A stretch of DNA of 64,000 bases, taken from contig NC_084890.1 of assembly GCF_958979055.1 (NCBI RefSeq), positions 27,666,616-27,730,615 of the forward strand. The letters are read 5' to 3'. The notes under the pieces were generated by a model, which was not told where the DNA came from, ran no database searches, and saw nothing but the letters and a program-made list of their open reading frames with translations. Shown here one piece after another: positions 52,691 through 61,968 of the stretch. How positions within the stretch are numbered: the stretch's first letter is position 1; the number at the start of each line of letters is the position of its first letter. The position numbers and the translations under genes were made by a program. Source of the stretch: Alnus glutinosa (Eukaryota; Streptophyta; Magnoliopsida; Fagales; Betulaceae).

Positions 52691-54751
52691 AATTATTTTT
52701 ACTTCTCTGTCTAAATACATTTTACAATAACTTCTTCTATCTTTTTCTATATTATTAAAATATTATTTATGTTAAAATAATGTATTATGTAGCATTGTAA
52801 CCTTCTCAACGTTTAAGAAAGCAATAGAAAACTGTTGTTAGTGTTCTAATTCTTTTAAGTGTATTGGGTTGGTTTTTCCTCTACTTCCTTCTGTTGAGAT
52901 GCCCAAATGGGCAAATGGGTAGTTTGAAAACAGTTGGTTCTTTTGCAAGAATAGAATAATAATAAAAATAATATTTAAAAGAGAGTAGAGGGGAGAATAA
53001 AAACTATGTTCCTAAAAGATGCTTTTAGCAGATGCTTTAAGAATACACTTTTATAGTTAAAGTAGGAAATTATTTGACTTTACTCTAAAATTTATTAAAA
53101 AAAAAATAAAAAATAAAAAATCATATATACTCTTTAGCCAATGTTATATTTAACACCGGTTAGAATTCCGCTTTAAATGTAAAGAGCTCAAAAAGTAAAA
53201 GTTAATATTATTTCTTCCTTATGCACAATTACGGTTTGAATTAAAGTTGCAGTCGGGCTAAAAAATAATATTTAATTAAAGTAGAAAAATATTTAGAGAA
53301 TTTAATATTTAGTAAATTTGAAAAAAAATGGGTAGCTTAATAATTTTGTAGAGAAAATTTGAAGAGAGTTTGATATTTAGTTAATATGAGATTAAAATAA
53401 TGTCCAATAGCTTACATATTTATTTTCGGAAATATATATTTTACTTTTTCATTAGTTATTTTAGGCTATTATTATAGTTTATGTATTCTTTTTTATAATG
53501 ATTAATTTAAGAAAACGATAAAAAAAAAAAAAAAAAAAAAGTATTTAGGGGAAATAAAAGATAAAAAATTTGTTGAAATTTATATTAAAAAAAGTAGTAA
53601 GTTTGGGGTATGGATGTAATTGACAAGTGTGGTGAGGTCCAATAATAGAGGCGAAACATTTCCATGGAAGAGTCGATTCCACGACATCCATCCCATCCGT
53701 CAAACCTCGCGAGCCCCCACTTCCCACTTCACGCGTGCTCGATCCAACGCTGGCTGTCTTTTCCGCGTTAAACGGAAACCATTTCCAAGACCCAACCCCG
53801 TAATCCAACGGCTCCCATTCTCCGCATTAAATCCTCCCTGTCTGAACCCTATCACACATCCCAATAAAACCATCCCACACCATAATTAAACGCATCCAAA
53901 CACCACCCACTCTCTGTCTCTGTCTCTGTCTCTCTCTAAACGCTCTCTCTCTTTTCTGAGTCTTGAATTGGTAGATCTTCAGCGCAAATCTTGGGGAATT
54001 TCTCCGAAAGAGCTTCAGAAACCCTAGGTTTGATTGCGATCTACGATCGGAACTTGTTTTGGATGTTAATGGATTTTATTTTGGTTTCGTTTTCAAATTT
54101 TTGCTTAATCGTCTGTTTGGTTGATGGAGATCTGTATTGTAGTGTTAATTTATTGATTTTTCTTTCGTTTTCTTTGAATTTTCTCAGCAATCGAACGGAG
54201 TTTGCTTCTGTTCTGTTTCCCTTCAGGTGGACTACTTGCGATTTTACTGTTGGTTTTTCTGTGACCTTTTGCAGTAGAAGCCTGGGTTGGATTTTGTCGT
54301 AGAATTGGAATTGAACGAGCGAAATCAAGATGCTGTGGGCTTCGTCATTTGTTAATTACAACATGAACTGCGTTCGCTTGGTGGTGTTCTTTCGTGTCAT
54401 TCTGTAATTCCGTTTCGTTTTGGTGAGACTTTATCTTTTTCTCTCTCTGGATTTTGGCAATTAGAGTTTATTTCTTTGAATCAATTTATTTTATTTTATA
54501 CGATTCTATTTGCTGCTGAAATAAGCTGTAGAAATAATTGAAAGCTTAAATCTGAATGTTGTGCTTTATGTCGAACGCTGTTAGTTTTGTATCAACTGTT
54601 GATTCGATGTTTGTTTCATGTTGCTCTTGTTCTTTTAGCTGATGAGCTTACTCGGGTTTTCCCTGATTTCTATAGGTGAACTGTAGGTGGTTTTTGAACG
54701 AATTCTTTTAGCTGGTATTTGCTACTTTTAAAACTGGTGGGAGGATTGAGA

Positions 54752-55846
54752 ATGTACATTGGAGTAACCATAAAAAGATATCGAGCAGTGAAAGAAGTCG
54801 GGAAGATTAAAATGAGTGTCGGGATCATCACATACTACCAACTGATACAAGTTTGCCAGGTAAATCTGTTTTTCTATTTTCCTATCTTGTTTTCTTTCAC
54901 ATTTCTTAATCCTCGTATGAATGTTTTGGAGTGCTTATGATATATTGGTGGGAAGTTTCTTTTCTGTGGTCACGGTGGTGTTGTTCGGAAAAGTTTTCCA
55001 AGCTTTGTTTAATTCCACTTGATAGTTCCATATTGTTCATGTTTTTTGGCTAGTGTTGTGTCAAGATACATTTAGATGTCTTCATTATATTTTAGATATG
55101 TTGTTGTGGTGATTGTAGATTGGATGTTTGTTTACATAATTAATATGGCTGTCCAATTGATATTTATCAAAAGGAAAACAATATGGCTGTCCAGTAAATG
55201 CATTATTAGGTTTTTATGCATGAATAACAATCATGCCAATGAGATATAGCTCAATTGGTATTTCCTGCCCCATAAGAATGGGGTGGAGGGTGAGGTTGGG
55301 GGTTCAAAAAAAAACCCAGTGAATGTGTAACTCACCAATGAAAGGAATTAATACATTAAGAGTCATTACATAACTTATTTATATTAATAAAGAAATATTC
55401 ATTATCATTACGTAAAGACGAGGAAAAGAAGATACCTGATTTTATAAGAATAACAGCAAACCTCCCCTTTGTTTTGCCTGATGCCCCCAAGTTTACTGCT
55501 GTAAACAACTGGTGGTTTAGCTTTGCTTCTTCCCAGAAATGGTTTAGGGCCTCTTTGAAATCAAAATCCAAATGGGAAAATGGTAATCCTTAGAAATTTT
55601 GATATACAATTTGATTTACAGCTGAAATGTGAAAATTTTGTCATTTTGCAATCTTTGTACCTTTGAAGTCCATCAAGACTTCAAGCAGTCTAGAAGAAAT
55701 TTGCTCATTTAGACTTCTCCCAAACAATGTGCACCAATTTGTTTGATTTTATTATGTCTTCAACATGTTAATTGCTTTATTGATGGTGCCTCTAATTTTT
55801 GTTACAGGCTGAGTATTTCCGTCAATTGCTTAAACCTGTTACGTAG
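54752..55846 (+). CDS. Conserved-peptide upstream ORF of the bHLH gene (spliced, 48 aa)
   Basis: Exon parts 54752-54859 and 55808-55846 join at CAG|gtaaat...acag|GCTGAG and encode 48 residues ending AEYFRQLLKPVT, then TAG. The C-terminal motif YFRQLLKPVT is, as I recall, the signature of the conserved uORF shared by SAC51-family bHLH genes (homology group 15), where the peptide acts in translational control linked to thermospermine and xylem development. The middle (GIITYYQLIQVCQ) also looks family-like. An internal Met (residue 21) is an alternative start. Conservation lies at the C-terminus, so splicing of this intron is needed to make the regulatory peptide. Confidence 0.78.
55240..55345 (+). 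mobile_element. tRNA-derived SINE in the bHLH leader intron
   Basis: GAGATATAGCTCAATTGGTA (A-box) and GGGGGTTCAAA (B-box) lie about 45 bp apart. Flanks CCAATGA near 55236-55242 and again at 55335-55341 could be a short target duplication. It lies inside the intron 54860-55807. Confidence 0.6.
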
Positions 55847-55885
55847 TCTTCTATTTCTACTATTGCTTAAACCTGTTACGTAGTC
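55825..55885. repeat. 24-bp direct duplication of the uORF 3' end
   Basis: The 24 bases at 55825-55848, which start ATTGCTTAAACC and end with the uORF stop TAG and two more bases, recur without change at 55862-55885. The first copy encodes the LLKPVT end of the conserved uORF; the second lies downstream of its stop in the leader. Confidence 0.95.
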
Positions 55886-56147
55886 CACTGGGATTTGGGA
55901 CAGACTGCCGTTGGTTGCATCCATACATAAGAAGGCGGTGACAGAGATGAAACAACTAATGGCGGTAACTGTTTATTTGGAAAAACTGCTCTCTTGTTCC
56001 GGATTGTTGATACCTTGATTTACTAGTTAGTATTCTCGCGTCACCTTAGAAACCTTCATCCAATTGAAAATTCAATAACTGCCAGTACGGAAGTGGGAAC
56101 TCCTTCATTTCTGTGAACTTTTAATTAAGTAGGAAATAGGACTACCG

Positions 56148-56876
56148 ATGCAGAGTGACCAACATTTTTTCCGCAAAAATGCACTGCTCCCTCTTGCAAA
56201 TCAAGTGGGGAATAGTTACATGCACATTCCAGTTGCATCTGCGGTTGGTGCAGTCTTGAATTCGAATGCTAAGCACCTGACACCCTTCCATGGTGTTGAA
56301 TTGCAACCTTCTGAGGTGTGCCCAAAGAATTTTATCATCTTTGATCAAACAGATCAGCGAAGCCAGGTTATGTTCCATCCCACAATTGCCCACAAATTCA
56401 ATGGCCCTGGCATCAACATCCCTGCGACTTACGTTGAAGACAATTTTGAGGTGAAAGAAGCTGATCATATAGAAAGAGAGATATCATCTCCCCTCAAAGA
56501 AGATTCAGATGATATAGATGCATTATTGAGCTTTGAAGAGTATGAACAAGAAGAGGAAGAAGATGATGAAGAGGTTAGCACAGCACGGACCAATGGAGAT
56601 TATGGAAGCACATCTCCAGATTCTTTCTCGAACTATGGCTCAAAACCAAAGAAGAATAGATACTCTTCTTCGATTCAGGAGTCGTCCGGCACTGGTGACA
56701 GCTCCAACAGTGAAAGGAAGCGGCAGAAAATGAAGAAGATGGTGAGGGCACTGAGAGGGATGGTACCTGGTGGCAATCAAATGAATACTGTTGCTGTACT
56801 AGATGAAGCTGTCAAGTACCTCAAGTCTCTCAAGGTCGAGGTGCAGAAGCTTGGAGTTGGGGATTTAAAGAACTAG
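56148..56876 (+). CDS. bHLH144: bHLH transcription factor of the SAC51 family (bHLH144-like)
   Basis: A single coding exon of 242 aa. The N-terminus MQSDQHFFRKNALLPLANQV and an acidic block (DDIDALLSFEEYEQEEEEDD, about 123-142) precede a Ser-rich linker. A C-terminal bHLH of atypical kind follows (about 188-230: ERKRQKMKKMVRALRGMVPG, then MNTVAVLDEAVKYLKSL). The basic region lacks the usual E-box contacting residues, as in SAC51 and its paralogues, so it may not bind canonical E-boxes. Family members act in vascular development and thermospermine response. Length suits bHLH144 better than the longer SAC51 itself. The ATG follows three upstream ORFs, so translation depends on the leader. Confidence 0.9.
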   Translation: MQSDQHFFRKNALLPLANQVGNSYMHIPVASAVGAVLNSNAKHLTPFHGVELQPSEVCPKNFIIFDQTDQRSQVMFHPTIAHKFNGPGINIPATYVEDNFEVKEADHIEREISSPLKEDSDDIDALLSFEEYEQEEEEDDEEVSTARTNGDYGSTSPDSFSNYGSKPKKNRYSSSIQESSGTGDSSNSERKRQKMKKMVRALRGMVPGGNQMNTVAVLDEAVKYLKSLKVEVQKLGVGDLKN

Positions 56877-57833
56877 ACCTAAAAGTTTGGTGGTCAAGGA
56901 TGACTGAACTCCATTTCTAAATTTAGTTTATGTAGTGTTTAGGTCTCTCCCACCTCCATCCCTTGCTTGTTGTCTCTCAACTGCAGCAAGATGATATTAA
57001 GTTGATAATAATTGCAGGTATTTGATGCACATTGTTGTGTAAGAAAAACCTATTCATACTTGTATTAGTGGATTGTGCTCATCCAACTGTGGCTTTCATG
57101 GTTGATCTTATTAGTTTGGTTATGACCTCTGTTTTATAGTAATTGAAGGAGGGAAGAGTGGGTCGGTATGTAATATGCACACTCTATAATTCTAGCTGCC
57201 ACTTGTTCTACGTATCTGTTGCTGCTACTTTGAAGCGGACAATATAATTGTGTTTTAAATCCTAATTAATTGATGTTTGTTCCCTGCCTAAGCTTACCTT
57301 TTGAGATGCTTTCATTTTTGTATTCAAGTTTTCACTCGTCAGCATCCACTTGGTATTTGCAATTTTTACTGAGTGTGGACATCAAAGACTCAGAATCCGC
57401 TGCCTTATTTCGAAAATGTAGAGATGTGGACATTTGAGAAAGAATCTCGTACAATAAAGCTGCCTTATATAGTAGCGCTGCCGTTATTGCTCCAGATCGG
57501 GATGAGGACATCAAGGCATTCCATGCATAGTGCATTATGGTCCCCCTGCAAATGGTGTTAGTGGCACACCGAGGAGGGGTCAATTGTTTATCTTTGGTGG
57601 GGGATCCAAGTTGGTTTTTTTTATTTATTTAAAGGTGCCCAACAGCCCAGGAAGCAGCTCATCCCCTTTAGGTGAGCATGACATGCTCAAGTCTCTGTCA
57701 CTGTCTGCTTTTCCTTTAGGGACGCATCTTGTACGCCTTTTATATATTCCTCTAATGGTTGGAGTAGTAGGAACATGAAGATCGTTGTCATGCATGCATG
57801 GTGCTTTCCTATCCCTTCCCATTCACACTTCTC

Positions 57834-57838
<5 letters not shown>

Positions 57839-57880
<42 letters not shown>
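57839..57880. repeat. (AT)21 microsatellite
   Basis: A perfect AT dinucleotide tract of 42 bases. Confidence 0.95.
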
Positions 57881-57882
<2 letters not shown>

Positions 57883-58286
57883 TATAGTTGGTGGCTTAGT
57901 GTCGACACCCCACTTTAATATTCCTTTTTACCCACTGCCCATCCCCTTTGCCATTTCTTTTGATCGAGCCTTCTATTTGGTCTTACAATGAGAGATCAAT
58001 GCGACTAAATTGAATATTCCTCCACTATCTTCAGACTTTGTAATCGAGTCATGCTATAAAGAAGACGAGAAACTGTGTCCACCCATAATTGATGTGGCAT
58101 TATTCTTACGTAATAACGAGGAATGTTTCCTTTAGCGAGTGACTGAGTGAATTTCAAGTTCTTTGTGATCAAATGCTTGTTTTATAAATTTGTCATGTGT
58201 TTCTTAGCATATGAAAAATATATGTTTTTTTTTCTCTTCATTATTATATGAGAAGCACGTGGTTGCTAAATAAAACTATTAAAAAA

Positions 58287-58439
58287 GAGAAAGGCTAGAA
58301 TCTACACTTTTATCTTACTTTGTTAATATGGCACTGCCGATCAGCCATTGTTAAATAAAAAAAATAAAAAAAATTCAAAGGCTAATTAGCAGTGCTACAT
58401 TAACAAAGTAGGATAAAAGTGTTGTATATAACATCACTC
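58287..58439. mobile_element. Mutator-type MITE with imperfect 9-bp duplication
   Basis: Arms GAGAAAGGCTAGAATCTACACTTTTAT.CTACTTTGTTAAT and the inverted ATTAACAAAGTAGGATAAAAGTG.... Flanking 9-mers ATTAAAAAA and ATTGAAAAG agree at seven of nine positions. The end resembles the GAAAAATGCTAGA family at 2707 and 5346. Confidence 0.65.
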
Positions 58440-59082
58440 ATTGAAAAGATAAATAATGCTAAAAACTACGTAAATTATCTCACAATGTTAACGTGACAGT
58501 CTCAACTAATTCTTAAATTAATCATTGTTAAAAAAAATTAAAAATAAAATTCAATAATTTGATTAGTCGGGAGTGTCACATTAGTCGCATGTTAGGTAAA
58601 GTCACATGTTAGGTTAAATGGATTGCTTGTGTAATACGCAAAGTGTGATAAATAGAAAAATGATGAGGAAGAGGAGACAAAAATGAAATGAGTTGACTTG
58701 GGGAAATGATTGTGCACACGCAGCACACGGGTATGAAATGCACTCTGATCATCATTATGTTAATCGCCTCGTCAACCAAACATCAACACCCTCCGTTGAA
58801 ATACTTCACAAAGATTCAATTTTGAAATCATCAACCATGACTTACCCCACAAACAAATCATTAAACATTAACATTTTACAGGCGATTTATCCCTCCCACT
58901 GCCAACGATTTCAAGATTTCAACCATCCTAAACTAAATAAATAAATATTTATCAAAATATTACAAAAAAAAAAAAACTCTTCAAATAAAATCTAATGGCC
59001 TTGTTAATTTGAATCTTGGGCCATCTAAACAGGGTTTGTTTCAGGCCCAAATCTCAAAGTTAGGATTTTAATCCTTATATTC

Positions 59083-59350
59083 GGCTGTGTTTGGTAAAGG
59101 CTTTTCAGATGATTTTTTTTTAATAGTAATAAAAGGTGATTGATTTGATATAAATTATAAATAATTTGTATGGAAAAGTGCAAAATTTTTGGTTTTGTAG
59201 TGGATTTATTTATTTGAATTGTAAAAAAAAATGATTGATGTGATATAAAAAGTGAAAAAAAGCTAAATTGTTTTGAAGTTGACTATTTTTTTTTTTTTTT
59301 TTGGAGAAGTGAAAAATAAAGGGAGGAAAAAGTAGTTACCAAACAGAGCC
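59083..59350. repeat. Inverted-repeat MITE of the GGCTSTGTTTGGTAA type
   Basis: GGCTGTGTTTGGTAA at the left pairs with TTACCAAACAGAGCC at the right with one mismatch. Inside, a GATTGAT.TGATATAA phrase occurs twice. No target duplication identified. Confidence 0.7.
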
Positions 59351-59469
59351 AAACATTTTGTTTCCTATGCAAGCAAGGAAACAACAGAAACATAAAATAA
59401 AAATGTAGGTCTAACAAAATGGTCCTTCTCAGTTCCCATGGATTTATTAAAATTGTCTGTGAAAATGTT

Positions 59470-59611
59470 ATTGAAATTCGGATAGTTTAAGAGAGAGAAA
59501 TTGTAAAACCCATCTACTCCGAGTAGGTGAACTCTAGTTACTCTACGCCTTAAATTATCTGGGGCAGGTGGGTTTTATAAGCCTTTTCTCTATGAAGCGT
59601 TCGAATTTCAG
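59470..59611. repeat. Inverted-repeat MITE, relative of 4034-4216
   Basis: TTGAAATTCGGATAG..GAGAGAGAAATTGTAAAACCCA pairs with TGGGTTTTATAAGCCTTTTCTC..CGAATTTCA. The inner CCCA/TGGG junction is as in the copy at 4034-4216. Confidence 0.5.
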
Positions 59612-60056
59612 TAAAATTCAGATGCCTAAGTGTAGGGGATCCTCATTCCTTCAAACCATAGGATTTGTCGCGTTCAGTCAATCTATATATGATGCATTAA
59701 GTCTACTTTCTCGGCATCAAATTTTGGCCACCCTTTGCATCTTCACAACCAAGGTTTTTCCCAACATACCACCCATTTGCCTCAAACAATTAATCCATGA
59801 AGACCCTTATGGGCCTTTGGGGAAAAAAACTAAAAAAATTGTCATTGGCCTTTGTACACTATAGATTACATTTTTGCTAAGACCTCTAGGTGATGCCTAA
59901 AGATTTTATGCAAAAGCACAAGTAATGATGCCCGGAGTAATTTGGGGTCTGTTTGAGATTGCGTTAAGAAACTTAAAAAGTACTTTTAGTATATAAAAAG
60001 CTGTGCAAAGCAAAAAATAAGTCAATTTGATAAAAACCTCAAAAAGTACTTATTTG

Positions 60057-60374
60057 ACTTTTTTGAGCTGTGAGAAATTAGAGGATTTACTGCAATACCC
60101 AACTTGGACCCGATTGAAGGTAGGGGATGATTGCTTTAAGGTCAATTCCATAATTGACCAAGCCTAAATAAGAATAAAACGAACAAATTTGTATAAAAAA
60201 AAAGTCATGTGACATGCATGTGTTAGAAAATTCGGTCTGGTTTGACAGACAAATGAGGCGGAGTGTCGACATTGACAATTTTAGAAACTTTGTGAGGGTA
60301 TATTGTAAATTTTTAAACTTAAGTAGTCAAATTAAAAATAAGTGACAACTTTGGAGGACGAATTGTATTTAAAC
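60057..60374. mobile_element. Solitary arm of the large Mutator-like element
   Basis: The sequence aligns, inverted, with 26598-26925 from GAGCTG.GAGAAATTAGAG through GAAGGTAGGGGAT to the terminal AATTGTATTTAAAC. Differences are scattered, so it is an older truncated copy. Confidence 0.7.
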
Positions 60375-60831
60375 CTTCAGAATAATATAATAACAAAACT
60401 TGAATGTAAAATTTTGATTAAAGAATTATTTTTAAGTTAATCTTCTTAATATTTCATATTTGATATGCTTAATATTTTAAAATTAAAAGTCCTCATTTTA
60501 TTTTTGCCTTAGGCCTCATTTTATAATTTTTATTTCAAGGGTAAGTTTAAACTAATTTTTTCAATAAACGTGCGATTATATTTTACTTACTGAATTTTTA
60601 GATTTTAATTTAAAATTTTAAACTATTGGCGATTTTTAATTGGGTTCTTGTGCATATTTACGAAAAAGCCATCGAAACTCCGGAAATTATAAAGGGTCAA
60701 AGACTCAAAGAATCATCTTGACTCTTGAGTCAAACGATGCCCCATTGTTTCTCATTTTGAACATCTCAAACTCATTCTTTGAAGGATCATCCCATTGCGA
60801 TCTTATAGCATTCCTCAATCGTACGTACGAT

Positions 60832-61968
60832 ATGACATCCAAAGCCAACGCTTTGGTCAAGCTCCGCTTCCTCTTCTTTCCACTCCAGCAATTGCTCTTA
60901 CATCCCAGGAAACCGGTTGCAAAAACTTCGCTTTTCTTCACGACCACCACCTATTCGACGATAAGTCCCACCCAAGTTGAAAACGCAGGGGAAGAAGTTA
61001 TAGCGAAGAACTCTATTGAAGTTTTCACTAAATGGGGCTGTAGTGAAAGTGATATATGTAAGATATTAGCCCGCCAGCCTACTTTACGCAAGGCCGACGT
61101 TGCCCACCTTCAATCCAAACTAAACATTCTAAGTGGGTTGGGCATTAGCGGTACTGACCTTGTGAAAATCATCAATTGTCGCCCCCGGTTTCTAAGTTGT
61201 CGAATCAATCATAACTTTGACGAGCGGCTAAAGTTTTTCATGACATTGTTTGAGTCGAGGGAAGTGCTCGCTAAAGCGATTGTCAGGAACCCTTCTCTCT
61301 TGACAAATGACTTTCACAATATGATCAAGCCTGCTATTGAAGTGTATGAAGAGGTGGGTGTAAGTAGAAAGGACTTGATTCCTTTGCTCCGGAACTGGCC
61401 CACGATGATACCTCGGACTACATTTGGTGAAGAGAAGATGGAATATATACGCAAAACCGGGATTTCCAAGGATTCCAAGATGTATAAATATGTTGTTTTG
61501 CTCATTGGCATCTCACGCCAGGAAACTATCCGTCAAAAGGTGGCGAATTTTGAAAAATTGGGGCTTACTGAAGAGGAAACATTCAGCCTTTTGGGAAAGT
61601 TCCGGGCGTTGACACTATCGGTTGACAAAGTACAGAGGAACATGCATTTCGTTTTGGGCACGTTGAAGCTTCCTGCTAGTGCGGTCGTTCAGCACCCATT
61701 TCTACTGTACTCTAATCTGGAGGCTGTGTTGAAGCCACGAGTACTTCTTGCAGAAAAGATACAGGACATGGGTCTTAATTTGCAGATTAAGGGACCCACA
61801 TTGCTGACGGCACTGAGGATGACAGAGAAGAGGTTTTTGAAGGCGTTTGTTGAGTGTCACCCGGAAGATGTTGCCAATGAGTTGATGGAGTTTTATAGAA
61901 ATGCAAAAGGTGTCAAGCGATTGGCAGAAGCCTCAAATAAAAAAAATCGCAACGGATTCCCTTTCTGA
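60832..61968 (+). CDS. mTERF-family organelle transcription/RNA factor, intronless
   Basis: 378 aa from the ATG at 60832. Residues 1-45 (KANALVKLRFLFFPLQQLLL, then Ser/Thr-rich) suit a mitochondrial or plastid presequence. The rest is made of mTERF repeats, pairs of helices with the LxxxP signature: ILARQPTLR, IINCRPRFLSC, IVRNPSLLT, LRNWPTMIP and VVQHPFLLY. The end is basic (KKNRNGF). Plant mTERFs bind organellar nucleic acid and influence transcription or splicing. The single-exon form is typical of the large group with mostly unstudied members. The frame is open for 64 codons upstream of this ATG, but contains no other ATG. Confidence 0.88.
   Translation: MTSKANALVKLRFLFFPLQQLLLHPRKPVAKTSLFFTTTTYSTISPTQVENAGEEVIAKNSIEVFTKWGCSESDICKILARQPTLRKADVAHLQSKLNILSGLGISGTDLVKIINCRPRFLSCRINHNFDERLKFFMTLFESREVLAKAIVRNPSLLTNDFHNMIKPAIEVYEEVGVSRKDLIPLLRNWPTMIPRTTFGEEKMEYIRKTGISKDSKMYKYVVLLIGISRQETIRQKVANFEKLGLTEEETFSLLGKFRALTLSVDKVQRNMHFVLGTLKLPASAVVQHPFLLYSNLEAVLKPRVLLAEKIQDMGLNLQIKGPTLLTALRMTEKRFLKAFVECHPEDVANELMEFYRNAKGVKRLAEASNKKNRNGFPF

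Larger units (their letters stand above)
49913..53900. other. Intergenic region between HMGB14-like and bHLH genes
   Basis: Begins with the HMGB 3' UTR. Holds foldback elements at 50461-50946 and 51418-51731 and a degraded MITE at about 52240-52690. Otherwise it is AT-rich sequence with long A/T runs (51269-51293, 53520-53540). No gene recognised. From about 53600 the sequence becomes less AT-rich and probably forms the bHLH promoter. Confidence 0.6.
53900..56147 (+). promoter_or_regulatory. 5' leader of the bHLH gene with several upstream ORFs
   Basis: The transcript probably starts near the CT-rich stretch at 53910-53955. It contains at least one intron, 54860-55807, defined by the spliced uORF; others between 54030 and 54720 are likely but not fixed. 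Visible upstream ORFs are 54330-54407 (25 aa), the conserved spliced one (54752-54859 joined to 55808-55846, 48 aa) and 55947-56018 (23 aa). In the SAC51 family such a leader normally blocks translation of the main ORF, and thermospermine relieves the block. Confidence 0.7.
56877..60831. other. Intergenic region between bHLH and mTERF genes
   Basis: Starts with the bHLH 3' UTR (to about 57300). Holds an AT microsatellite (57839-57880), MITEs at 58287-58439, 59083-59350 and 59470-59611, and an arm of the large Mutator-type element at 60057-60374. No gene recognised at 57300-57830, 57900-58280, 58440-59080 or 59620-60050; the short open frames there show no motif. Confidence 0.6.

Noticed and set aside
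57330..57800. Possible small gene downstream of the bHLH gene
   Set aside because: Moderately complex sequence with frames up to about 80 codons on both strands. No motif, start context or splice pattern supports a protein.
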